From positions 1,798,001-1,862,000 of the forward strand of contig NC_089393.1 of the NCBI RefSeq assembly GCF_003171515.1: 64,000 nucleotides of DNA, read 5' to 3'. Position numbers and translations under genes: made by a program. The notes beneath the pieces were generated by a model that worked only from the letters and a program-made list of their open reading frames with translations, had not been told where the DNA came from and did no database searches. How positions within the stretch are numbered: position 1 is the first letter of the stretch; each line of letters starts with the position of its first letter. The DNA is from Pyrenophora tritici-repentis. Lineage: Eukaryota; Ascomycota; Dothideomycetes; Pleosporales; Pleosporaceae. Of this stretch, positions 11,298 through 20,591 are shown in pieces.

Positions 11298-11607
11298 GAT
11301 TCCGGTGGGTTGCTTGTGAGTCGCGGGGTTGCCTGTGGGTCGCTTGTAGATTGCCCGTAGGTCGCTCGTCGCGGGGTTGACTGTGGCGGGGTTGCTCGCC
11401 GGTGATTTTGTCGGGTTTTGGTGCGTAGTTGACGCAGATCCCTAGTTCTGGATCTCTTTCAGACTCCGTCAGCCGAAACGAACGCTCGTGGGCGGATCTG
11501 TTCTTCGCACTGCTTAATACGATACAAGGTCGTACTAAGAGTCGCTTCTTTACCTAGGCTACACAGACGCAATGCTGATGGGCCCTCTGTACACAGATGT
11601 CTTGCCG

Positions 11608-11635
11608 ATCTGTGGTCATATCAACCACTGATCAG
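11608..11635 (-). other. Probable primer-binding region with small hairpin
   Basis: The sequence directly inside the 5' LTR is where minus-strand priming should occur. It contains a perfect inverted repeat GTGGT (11612-11616) / ACCAC (11624-11628) around a 7-nt loop. I could not match it with confidence to a specific tRNA, neither the 3' end nor an internal part of initiator tRNA. Confidence 0.45.
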
Positions 11636-11838
11636 TGTTGACACGGCAAAGGTGTCGAATACTAGCAGTCGTTGCAACGAACAAAGTGTATAGTATTTGA
11701 TTAGTAGTGAGCAAGAGCTGGATGGAGAGATCTCCATATGTACGGTTGCGAGCTAAGCGGGAAGCTTGGTCTAACTAGTGGTCCAAGCTTCCGGCCCGGA
11801 AAAACTCGCCGGGCTGGCTGTACGCGCATGTTCCGACA
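11636..11838 (-). repeat. 5' LTR of the copia element
   Basis: A 203-bp repeat identical to 5925-6127. Expected to hold the element's promoter, reading on the minus strand towards 11297. The target-site copy gtatc follows at 11839-11843. Confidence 0.97.
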
Positions 11839-11843
11839 GTATC

Positions 11844-12318
11844 TATGAATAGAAAGGTATTTCAAGTTGAACTGGAGTTGACAAGTCTGTCTGCTTGTCC
11901 TTTTAACTGCCATCTGACAGACGGGGAAGGGGCACAGACCACACAGGTAAAACCCCGGGACTTGCAGCTTTTTGTGGAGCGGTCAGGACGCTAGTAACGA
12001 GTGTCGCATATAAGAATATAAGAAAGCCAATGGAAAGACGGGGCCGCCTTCCTGGGGCTGGCCGGTGATTTGTGCTGCGGCTGTGATGGCTTGAGTACTG
12101 GGCTCTAGGGTTAATCAGGCTGGGAAGAGGCGTGGACCCAGAATTGACGCACGATGATGTCGCACGTGACTTATCGATAGCACGCACCACCGTGCTATCG
12201 CGTCTCACTCTCGCGTTCGCGCCACGCCACTACTCCATCCAAAGAACCGCATCACCCAAACCTCCAAACAAACGTCCTTATCTCATCTTCATCTCCAACC
12301 TACGTTCAGCAAATACCT
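11844..12318 (+). promoter_or_regulatory. Upstream region of the 12319 gene, cut off by the copia insertion
   Basis: No gene here. It holds an AT-rich patch (catataagaatataag near 12006) and a C/A-rich, G-poor leader from about 12225 to the ATG, typical of a fungal 5' UTR. A plus-strand frame starting at 12132 overlaps the real coding frame and looks fortuitous. The retroelement has separated this promoter from whatever lay further upstream. Confidence 0.5.
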
Positions 12319-13111
12319 ATGAACCCAACAATGATGCTCACAACGTCCTTCTTCTCGCACCAAATGCCTCACTACTCCGCTTACACGCCCCCACGCTCCT
12401 CACCACTCTCACCCCGCTCCACGTCGGATTCCAACAACACGCGCACCCCGCAATTCACAATGTCGTCGCCGATCCGCGAGAAGCCGTCCATGAGCCAACG
12501 CGCGTTCAAGCCGAATCCCATGATGCAGACGCGCGACGCGGCGACCAAGAGGCGACGAGAGATATTTTTCAAGCGCGTGCAGAATAAGCGCGACGACAAG
12601 AAGTGGGAGTCGAGGGGTGAACAGGTATGCAATAATGTACGATAATGATGATTGTACTATTTGCTAATTCATCACTCGACAGATTCAACAGCTAGACTTT
12701 GTATCGGAGCGGAAACGTTGGGAAGCAGAGAAGGCGCGTCAGGCGCCCCCGGAAAACGACGATGTGCCTGAAGAACTTTTGGATGATGCCGCGGCACTAC
12801 CGACTCAACTTCCACATTACCAAAACGCGACGACGCAGTTTGACCAGGGCTTGACGGAGGCGGATTATGTGGCTGCGCAGGAAGAATACGAACTACAGCA
12901 ACTGGTTGCGTCGATGGAGCAGGATGGTGATGGACAGTCGTCGCAGCACTATGGCAGCGATGACGACGATTACGATTCTATATTCATGGAGTGTGCGATG
13001 GTGGGGGGTGAGCAGTTTGGACAACAGCAACAGCAGCAGCAGCAGGGCCAACATGCGCAGGGAGCGTTTGGGTGTGGGGAAGATGTGGATATGGACATGA
13101 CGGATGGTTGA
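12319..13111 (+). CDS. Conserved-looking nuclear-type protein of unknown function, 244 aa
   Basis: Two exons, 12319-12624 and 12683-13111, joined by a 58-nt intron (GTATGC...GACAG, phase 0). The N-terminal part is Ser/Thr/Pro-rich. The centre has a strongly basic helix-prone segment (RDAATKRRREIFFKRVQNKR, then QLDFVSERKRWEAEKAR), likely a coiled coil or nucleic-acid-binding region. The C-terminal half is acidic, with DDDDYDSIFMECAM followed by eight Gln in a CAG repeat near 13027. I do not recognise the family. The splice continuity and the charged core support a real gene. It converges with PEX19, with 190 bp between stop codons. The frame at 12132 is rejected as the start because it is in another frame. 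Confidence 0.75.
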
Positions 13112-13301
13112 ACAGCATACCTGAGGTGAAGAGGTCACTTTGGTCATTACTGCTGATAATCAAGGCGTAAGGGGGGTTTGTGCATATTGCAAGAAGACAT
13201 ATCTTGACCAGTCGTTACGTCATCAGATCGTTTTTGCAAACAAAAGACATCAGGATTATATTGGGTATCTGGAAGAATGAAGCAGCCTCGCCATCAGTAC
13301 A

Positions 13302-14382
13302 TCACTGTGTCGGACAACCCTGGTCCATATCCTGCAACGCTTCTTGAGCGGCATTCATGTCGCCAACGAGGTCCGGCGGTGGTGATCCAGCAGCCTGCAT
13401 CTGTATAAAATATTAGCATTAGATCATTACACAACCCATCAATATGTAGAACACATACCTTCTGCATCCGCTCCACAATATACTCTCTGTCCTGTGGATT
13501 ATCATCACTATACCCCTTCCTCTCGAACCGCCCCACAATCTCCCTAACCAGCGTCTGCTGCTCCTCAAACCTCTTCAGATCATCCTTTTCCGTCTTCTCC
13601 CTGTTCTTCTCCATCCACTGAGGGAACTTGTCGTCCAGCTCCTTCATGGGCTCGTACAGGATATCCTTGTTGGTGAGCTGCTCCATCATGCCCATTAGTA
13701 CCTTTGAGAAGTCTTCCTCGCCACCTTCGCCGCCGCCAAAGCCACCGGATTCCATGGATGCGAGCATTTGGGCGAGGATGTCGTCTTGCGAGGAGGAGGC
13801 TGCGGCGGAGGTTGCGGTGTCGGATGATGATTGCATGCGCTCCATTGTTTTCTTGATGGTTTCTTGGAACGACTTTTCTGCTTTTGCGGAAGTCTCTTTC
13901 TCGGCTGAGGGGCCTGCGCTTGCTTTTGCTGTATTTGTTCCTTCGGGTTTGGACGCGTCGGAGTGGCCGTGTCCGGGTACTGCGAGAGGGTTTGCGCCGC
14001 CCATTTCTTCGCTCATCTCCTTCATGATGTCTTCAAACTGCTTCTGGAAGTCGCCCTGTCCTAGGAGATTTTCCATCTCCTTCTGTAGCTGTTTCTGGAA
14101 CTCATCTTGGTCTTCGAGTAGCAACTCTGCGGGAGATATGTCTTGGGCTGGCCTGCCGGGACCGGAAGAGGCGGGGGCGTCGCTGGGGTAGGCGGCTGCT
14201 ATGGAAGAGGCGGTGGGGACTTTGGCATCTAGTTTTGTATTTGCGAATTCATCGAGCACATCGTCAAGATCTGAGAGATCGTCTTCTTCGGGGTCTGATG
14301 CTACCTCGGGTGGTGGAGGGGCAGCTGCCGTGGAAGGTTTGACAGCTTCCTGCTCTTCTTTCTTGGCCGCCGTATCCGTCAT
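13302..14382 (-). CDS. PEX19: Peroxin-19, peroxisomal membrane protein chaperone/import receptor
   Basis: Binds newly made peroxisomal membrane proteins in the cytosol and delivers them to Pex3 on the peroxisome. Exons 14382-13459 and 13400-13302 are joined across a 58-nt intron (GTATGT...TACAG) to give 340 aa. Seen in the protein: an acidic N-terminus (DPEEDDLSDLDDVLDEF), the Pex3-binding region typical of the family; amphipathic Phe/Leu-rich helices (DEFQKQLQKEMENLL, FQKQFEDIMKEM); and the C-terminal domain with MMEQLTNKDILYEPMKELDDKFPQW. After splicing the protein ends CPTQ, a CaaX farnesylation box, as in yeast and human Pex19. Without splicing the box would be lost, which supports the intron. 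Length fits the family (about 300-350 aa). It is transcribed away from UBC9, 525 bp apart. Confidence 0.95.
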
Positions 14383-14907
14383 AGCTCCTATATATCACTA
14401 TCCGGTATCCGTATTAACGCGTATCAAAGTTAAGAGTCAAAAGAAGCAGTGGTGGAGGACACAGGTGTTGAGCATATGCACGTAGAATACCAGCCTCGGC
14501 CCGCCAGCACGCACTCATCACATGGATAAGCGGGGCAAGTAAGTTAGCGCGGGGCGAGATCGGCAATCGCACCTTCCACCTTGGCGGCTGCGCGACCGAC
14601 ACCTTGCAACGGGATCTAGGCCGGAACCAATGCTGTGGGCGCCCGAGAATTGTTGTCTCGTCACGTGCAACCGTATCCCGACTTCACTTGCTCTTGTCTG
14701 AGCTGTGCCTGTCTACCTTGACCACAACATCGTAGTAGCGTTAAACCACGATACCGCACCCCAAACTTCGCATCTTGTACCCGCTTCACTCGTCGACAAC
14801 TTCGCTGCTCACCGTGGACTTCTCAACCACCGCGGTACGAAACTAAGGAGTACACCGACTAGACAATCAGGCGCAAATCGCCCACGCGCTATAACACATT
14901 ACGCGCA
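14383..14907. promoter_or_regulatory. Divergent promoter region PEX19 / UBC9
   Basis: 525 bp between two start codons pointing away from each other. The region is free of convincing coding frames and presumably carries both promoters. From about 14705 it becomes C/A-rich, consistent with the UBC9 5' UTR. The plus-strand frame at 14705 overlaps the UBC9 exons in another frame and is a shadow. Confidence 0.5.
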
Positions 14908-15516
14908 ATGTCTCTCTGCATCAATCGCCTCTCGGAGGAGAGGTACGTCAACCCAACGTCGTGTTCCACTACATGGTGCTTTCGCTAACACCATGTCTCA
15001 GGAAGTCCTGGCGAAGAGACCACCCCTTTGGCTTCTTCGCAAAGCCCATGCGCGGCACCAACGGCATGATGGACCTCAAGAAGTGGGAGTGTGGTGTCCC
15101 CGGCAAGGAAAAGACCATCTGGGAAGGCGGCCTCTTCAAGCTGGAAGTTGTCTTTCCCGATGAGTACCCGACAAAGCCTCCCAAGTGTACGTACCCGCCC
15201 TCCCTTACCACACCCACGCATATCATGAGCGCAATCGCTAACCATCACCGCGCGTCTCACAGGCAAGTTCGTTCCGCCGCTCTTCCACCCCAACGTCTAC
15301 CCTTCAGGCACCGTCTGCCTCTCCATCCTCAACGAAGAAGAAGGCTGGAAGCCCGCCATCAACATCAAGGAGATCCTACTCGGTATCCAGTCGCTTCTCG
15401 ACGAGCCTAACCCAGATTCTCCAGCTCAGGCTGACGCATTCAACCTTTTCAAGAAGGACAAGATTGCGTACGAGCGCAAGATTAAGCAGATTGTCAAGGA
15501 GAACCCGGCACCTTAG
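14908..15516 (+). CDS. UBC9: SUMO-conjugating enzyme E2
   Basis: Transfers SUMO from the E1 enzyme to lysines of target proteins; nuclear and essential in most fungi. Three exons: 14908-14942, 15002-15186, 15263-15516 (introns of 59 and 76 nt), giving 157 aa, the usual length. The protein begins [12 protein letters not shown]. It has the Ubc9-type [10 protein letters not shown] strand, [12 protein letters not shown], the HPN motif (residues 82-84), the catalytic Cys92 in [10 protein letters not shown], and the [17 protein letters not shown]...[15 protein letters not shown] helix region. The first exon of only 35 nt is typical. Directly after the stop codon lies a diverged in-frame tandem copy of the gene's last codons (see repeat 15475-15648). 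Converges with the PABPN1-like gene. Confidence 0.95.
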
Positions 15517-15648
15517 TATCCTGAGGCTCAGGAGTGGCCTATGGCTGATCTGGGGAAGCGCAAGATCAAGCAGATCGTCAATGAAGACCCGGCACGTTAG
15601 GTACCAGAGGTTCAGGAGGGGCCTACGGCTTACCTGGGGAAGCGCAAA
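15475..15648 (+). repeat. 84-bp tandem duplication over the UBC9 3' end
   Basis: A unit of 84 bp starting CGCAAGAT(T/C)AAGCAGAT occurs at 15475-15558 and 15559-15642, and the opening of a third unit begins at 15643. The first copy contains the last 14 codons of UBC9 with its TAG plus 42 bp of 3' flank. The second copy repeats them with several substitutions and keeps a TAG at the same place. Because 84 is a multiple of three, the copies are in the same frame and open between the stops. Confidence 0.9.
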
Positions 15649-16261
15649 GGGAAGTTGTGACTGGCGGCATGGGATCTTGGCTTGTAACTTGAAAGTTGGC
15701 ATAGGCCGGCATGAAAACGACTTGATGGTTGCACATTACTTTTTTTGGACGAGCGAGCTTCTAGCTTTGGCGCATATGCACGTCTTTGACGCGATCAAGG
15801 CGGATCCTGGCGTTCTGGTAGTACAAATTATGCAAGCGGGGGGCTACTTAGACGGAGAAAAGAGCCATTGTACGGTTATGATACCTAGCTTCTTCTTCTC
15901 CTTAGCTTTCTTCATAGCGGACTTACGTCCGTTTGGAAATCTATCAATGATTCACCCATGCAGAAAAGCTCCAGTAGTGGTATCAAATATATTAAAGTGA
16001 ACCTGATGATCCTTGATGTAATCCAGGTAAGGAAAGATTTGGCAGTCCATGTTGCCACGCCCAAGCAGCGTGGCCCCCGCATTTTGATATAGTACAAGCT
16101 TCTCGTCTTAAGAAAGCTTCCCACGACTCCCTGTCCAATTTTGTGCCCTTTGTTCATCCTACTGTTGAAAACAGAGCTCGTAGTTCAAGACCGAAGTCTG
16201 ATAGTATCTTCAGCATCCTGAATGGCAAACGAATGGAGCGCTGTACCGGTCTGATGAAGAC
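15649..16261. other. Intergenic 3' regions of UBC9 and the PABPN1-like gene
   Basis: About 610 bp between two convergent genes. Frames at 15464-16000 (+) and 15912-16157 (-) have no recognisable features. I see only 3' UTR-type sequence. Confidence 0.5.
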
Positions 16262-17249
16262 CTAGTACGGGCGGTATGCCGAGCCTCCTCTTCCGCCGCG
16301 GTATCCGCCACGGTAGCCACCTCCTCGTGGAGCGCCGTAGCCACCACCACCGAATCCACCGCGTCCGTAGGGCGAGCCGCGGCCACCGTAGCCACCTCGG
16401 GGGGCACCTCGACCACCGCCTCTGCCTCTGGTCATGCCAGGGAGGTTCGTTCGCTTTGGGACGACCTGTTACCATGCGTTAGCTTCCGCATACCCACGTA
16501 CAAAGTTGCTGGGTTTCCGTACCTTGAGGTTCCGATTCCGGAACTCGCTTCCGTCGAGAACTAGGGCCTCATTGACTAGATGCGGTTCTGTGAACTCCAC
16601 ATACGCATACCTGCATACGCTCATTAGCGTTCCGATCTTTCTGCCAAACTCTTGCCAGGTAGCGAAAGAACATGTTTGCAAGCATCCACATACGCTGCTG
16701 TGAATGCGACTCTACGCGACTCATTGCGCGCACGTTTGCTGGTGGGTGGAATAACGTGTCAAAGGAACGCGCAAATCTTCAAAGGAAACCTCCTCTTAGT
16801 ACTGACCCTTTAGGATGCCCCGTGAACTTGTCCAGTAGTATGGTCACGCGGTTAATGCTGCCAATGGACTGAAAATGTGCCTGAATCTCTTCAGGGCTGG
16901 CGCCGTAGTCGACATTGCCGACAAAGACACTTCGCGCGTCGACGTCTTCTTTGCTCTCGCGCATTTCGTGTCGCTCGTTGTCGATGGCTGCCTGCATTTG
17001 GCGCAGCTTCTGGGCTTCTTCCTCCATCTCTTGTACGCGACGCCTCATTGCTGAGATCTCTTCCTACTGTGCTGTCAGTATGGAGTCGCAAAATGAGGTC
17101 CCAGCAGGCGATCTTTGTGCTTTGCATGATTTCTGATGTGACTCTTGCTTGCGGGTCATCCGGGGGTGTCATACCTCTTCGTTGGGGTCTTCCGCGGTAT
17201 CAAGGCGCTCATCTTCCTCGCGCTTCAGCTCAGTATCGACGTCAGACAT
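16262..17249 (-). CDS. PABPN1/Pab2-type nuclear poly(A)-binding protein
   Basis: Nuclear RNA-binding protein expected to bind poly(A) tails and act in polyadenylation and exosome-mediated RNA turnover. Four exons: 17249-17175, 17063-16807, 16610-16523 and 16465-16262, giving 207 aa; all junctions keep the frame. The order is an acidic N-terminus ([17 protein letters not shown]), a coiled coil ([19 protein letters not shown]), one RRM with RNP2 SVFVGNVDY and RNP1 YAYVEF, then an Arg-Gly-Gly/Tyr-rich tail ([20 protein letters not shown]) ending SAYRPY. Acidic-coiled coil-RRM-RGG is the diagnostic layout of PABPN1/Pab2. The exon ends inside the RRM (KG|YAYVEF) show why no single frame contains the domain. 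Confidence 0.92.
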
Positions 17250-17864
17250 GATGGCGGTGGGTTAACTAGTAACAAAGAAAACAGTTCAGTATTGGTATTA
17301 CAGCTGCTGACGAGCTATAGACTTACGAGGCTACGGTGAATTACTAAGAATGTGATGATGAGTTGCGCCGCGACGGTTGTGTGAATGTACTTGTTCGACG
17401 GAGCTTCTAGCGTGGGAAGCTAATGCGACAACGTTTGTAATGCTGTCAATGTTACGTAGAAAGAAAGACGCCTGATGGGGGAGAAGGTAGTGTTGCTCAT
17501 ACGAAATGACGAATGGCCCTGGGGATGCTCATAGCGCGACGCTAACGGCCTGCGGAGCCTCACTTATGTAATCACGAGCTGCTTGCAGTTGCACACCATC
17601 TTCTGCTGTGGTGGTATTCTTTCTCCCTATGGTGAATGTACAATTCGGCAGCTGCCCTTCCCAAGTCACCCATCTTCGAAGCTCTAGCCACAGTTGCCTG
17701 TCTTGAAGCTCTTTCCAACCTGTCGCCCACTATACCCAACAATCCGGAGTTCCGCCATCAGGTGCCGCTGGCAGCGGATGAACGCACATTTTCATCCCAG
17801 ATATCGAAGGTTCCATCATCCGACTTTTTGCGATCGAGCCATGCCGTGGATCTCTCCCAGCTCT
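17250..17864. other. Intergenic region
   Basis: Upstream sequence of the PABPN1-like gene and the 3' side of the BTB gene that ends at 17865. Plus-strand frames at 17636 and 17694 are shadows of the BTB gene on the other strand. Nothing else seen. Confidence 0.5.
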
Positions 17865-18681
17865 TTAATGCTTCTTCCTTATCATCATGCTCTTCATCGC
17901 ATTCGTTCCAGCTTCTTTCTTGACGCTTGGTGTGACTTCCACCGCTTTCAAGTCTTTGGCTTCATCGAGAAAAGGTGCGATCGGAGACTTCGCAATACCC
18001 ATGCGGTTGAAGCAAAGCATCATGATATAACCTCCCCGTCTAAACACCTTATCTTTCTCTGGCGTGTCGGTAAGCTGATGCAACCTGCGAAGTATGCGGC
18101 CAAGATATGCTTTCGGCAGAGCTTCAATATCGAGAAAGTCTTCGACACTCATGTTCGCTATACCGTTGTTGATACAAAACGTATCCACGAGGAACTGAAG
18201 CATCGGATCCTCGGCTGGTAGGCAGAAAAAGAGATACTTCACTTCCGGGTTGTGTGGAATAGATCGCCAATCTTTGTCGAAGATGGCGCCCATCAATGCA
18301 GTCTTGAATGATATTGCCGAGATTTGTTGCGCTAAGACGTATGCGCGATAGCAGATTGATGTCACGCTGTCATCGATAATGCAAGAGGGTAGTGTTTTCT
18401 CGTAGATCCAGTCAATGAATATCTCGAACGATTTCCTGTCGAAATGGTGAAGAGTCAGAGATCCCTCGTTCTCGGAAAGCTCACGGCGGAAGTATCCAGG
18501 GTACTCTGTAAGAAGCTTTTTGTGGAGGGTGTATGCCTTCTTCTTGAATTTGACCTCGACGACGCCCAGATCGACAGCGACAGCAGCACTGCGCAGTATT
18601 AAGGTTATGACATAACAATCCTTTTTTATTTACCTACCTTGGTCTGAGCGGTGCTTTGCCGATATCGTCAAATCCTTTCAT
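17865..18681 (-). CDS. BTB/POZ-domain protein, copy A of a head-to-head pair
   Basis: BTB proteins dimerise and often recruit substrates to Cullin-3 ligases, but short fungal stand-alone BTB proteins are mostly uncharacterised. Exon 1 is 18681-18638 (MKGFDDIGKAPLRP), intron 18589-18637 (49 nt, phase 2), exon 2 18588-17865; 255 aa. BTB features: VKFKKKAYTLHKKLLTEYPGYF, then FDRKSFEIFIDWIYEKTL. The C-terminal half has the DTFC...FLDIEALPKAYLGRI layout seen in fungal members and a basic tail. Copy B at 19784 has the same exon structure, the same intron length and phase, and similar sequence around the junction (RP-S-AA). No PEST or DNA-binding motif seen. Confidence 0.85.
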
Positions 18682-19783
18682 TGTAGTTGTAGCACCTGTT
18701 AATTCTGGCACCACAGTGTCAAGAAAAAGCTGGTGGAAGTTGTGTGAATGGTCGCTGCAGTTGGATATGGAAGGCACACTTGTATGAGGGATACGGAAAT
18801 CCCAATCAGGATCCAGCTCTCTCACTAATCCTAGACCCCAAGACCCCTGCCCTACCTTTACTACGCCGCCTATTCGCGAATGTCGAGTGTATGTTATATT
18901 CACTTTCGAGTCGCAATATCTAAGGTCAATGCCGCATCAACGAGTCAAAGGGACAAACTGTCCAAAGAAAGAAACTATGTATTACCTGGCATGGACCATG
19001 CTTGCAATTCGAGCACGTGATGTGAGTCTTACTCTAACTTAGCCAACTGAAGCGCTTATGTACATCGAGACAGAACAGGACAGTATGCTTGTCAAGGTCT
19101 TACTCGTTAATTGATTGTGCACTACTATTTTTTGTCGGTTTAGCGAGCCAAACGCCTTTAAGATTATTCGGCTAATTCTACGGAGCTTGCTCGGGCTTTA
19201 CGTACCCGGTTTCTTACAATTTGCGACGTTTGCCTATAGTTGATGCATATATTAGCTATGGATAATGCATTGACGTTACAACGCGAAGATATCTGTCTAA
19301 AACTTGTTAGCTTTATCTTCCACGTTTAAGTATGAATGAGAATTTACTAAGGTAGGGCATAGAATTCGGTTCATAGAGGAAAGAAAGCCTAGTGTGTATT
19401 AAACAAAATTATTTGGTAGAGTGTAGATATTAGTGGGGGCGCAATAGATTTTATCTATATACAACATTATGGTACTGCTGCAGGCTGCCATACTATACTA
19501 ACCTTGGCATACAAAACTAGAGAACTTCAAACAGTTTAAAGCCAAGAGGTGTTCTTGAAACAATACACAGTGCTTCTGGTAAGTTAGGTAAGCTGTTGTT
19601 TTGAATCCTGGCTGGTACGCTAACGATGGGTAACATGGTACAGTGTCAAACATGGAGCATTTTTGAGCTCAATCTACTCTACCTACCATGGAAGTGGTTA
19701 CTATAGTGCTGCGTAGGCTATATAAATTGCTGCTTTTTTCCTCTCTTCCCAAACTGCTCCTTCATATATCGACAGTACTCACT
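18682..19783. other. AT-rich spacer between the two BTB genes
   Basis: 1.1 kb with markedly more A+T and TpA steps than its surroundings, especially 19080-19640, and no coding frame. It must hold both divergent promoters. The AT-rich core could be a repeat decayed by repeat-induced point mutation, but no terminal repeats or residual protein were recognised. An early part of the minus-strand frame 18634-18903 is the real exon 1 of copy A. Confidence 0.5.
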
Positions 19784-20591
19784 ATGCTATCCAAAAGACG
19801 TTCAGTGCGGGCGTCCGCAGTTCGCCCTAGGTATGTACACCAACACGCAATTGAAAGCAGTAAAACTAATACCAGACAGCGCTGCAGCATCCTCCGGCAC
19901 CATTATTGTCAAAGTCGGCCGTAATGGCAAGGAGTACACACTCCATACAGAACTTCTCAAGCAACACTCCGGATACTTCCGAGGAGCTCTATCCCACGAC
20001 TGGAAAGAGACCGTCGACGGTATCATCCCTCTTACCGACGTGGAAACGGACTTATTCGACATGTTCGTTGACTGGATCTATCAGGGCACCATTTCAACCC
20101 CCTTCGATAAAACCGGTCCACTCATCAAAGTCAAAATGCGACATCAATGCTATTTCCTGGCTGACAGACTCTTGGCTGTCGGCATGAAGGATGCTCTGAT
20201 GGACGATATTTTTCGCCTGTATGAACAGACTGGCTACGGATTCTGTCCCTCGGGCAGCGAAATTACTGACGTCTTCGCCAAGTTGACTGAGATGGATCCA
20301 TTGGTTAAGCTCTATGTCGATATCTGGCATACCACTGGAGGCCCTGAGCAGGGAGAAACCCCGATTATCAATGACATGAAGAATTTGCCCAAAGAATTTC
20401 TGGTGCTCTTGGCGGTAAGGTCGTGGGTCACAAGCCGTAACCAGATGCCGGGTGTATATTTGAACCGCAACGACTATAACCAGAGGGTTAGCTTGGACGA
20501 ACCAGGGAATAATGACTTATTGGTTCTGGAATCCTCGAGTTCTAGGTCTTCAAGCTCTGAGTACGCGAGCTCTGAGTACTCAATTGAGTAG
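19784..20591 (+). CDS. BTB/POZ-domain protein, copy B of a head-to-head pair
   Basis: Exon 1 19784-19830 (MLSKRRSVRASAVRP), intron 19831-19879 (49 nt, GTATGT...GACAG, phase 2 in a Ser codon), exon 2 19880-20591; 252 aa. The BTB fold is visible as IIVKVGRNGKEYTLHTELL, HSGYFRGAL and DLFDMFVDWIYQGTI. The second half has LADRLLAVGMKDALMDDIF and ends in a Ser-rich tail (SSSRSSSSEYASSEYSIE). Paralogue of the gene at 17865-18681, with which it shares intron position, phase and length. The frame that begins at 19833 only opens inside the intron and is not the start. Confidence 0.87.

Larger units (their letters stand above)
5925..11838 (-). mobile_element. Intact Ty1/copia LTR retrotransposon
   Basis: A complete element of 5914 bp, transcribed on the minus strand. 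The two LTRs (5925-6127 and 11636-11838) are 203 bp each, begin TGTTGACA, end TTCCGACA and appear identical base for base. The 5-bp direct repeat gtatc flanks the element at 5920-5924 and 11839-11843, a target-site duplication. The single long frame 11297-6288 carries Gag, protease, integrase, reverse transcriptase and RNase H in the copia order (integrase before RT). Identical LTRs and no stop codons indicate a recent insertion, with no visible C-to-T repeat-induced mutation. The element lies about 480 bp upstream of the start codon of the gene at 12319, and close to the small frame at 5425. Confidence 0.97.

Noticed and set aside
12132..12587. Plus-strand frame of 151 codons upstream of and overlapping the 12319 gene
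   Set aside because: It overlaps the real coding exon in another frame and continues to no splice partner. Its composition follows the 5' leader.
15464..16000. Frame of 178 codons after UBC9 with an [13 protein letters not shown] repetitive opening
   Set aside because: Its repetitive start is just the 84-bp duplication read in another frame; the rest has no recognisable content.
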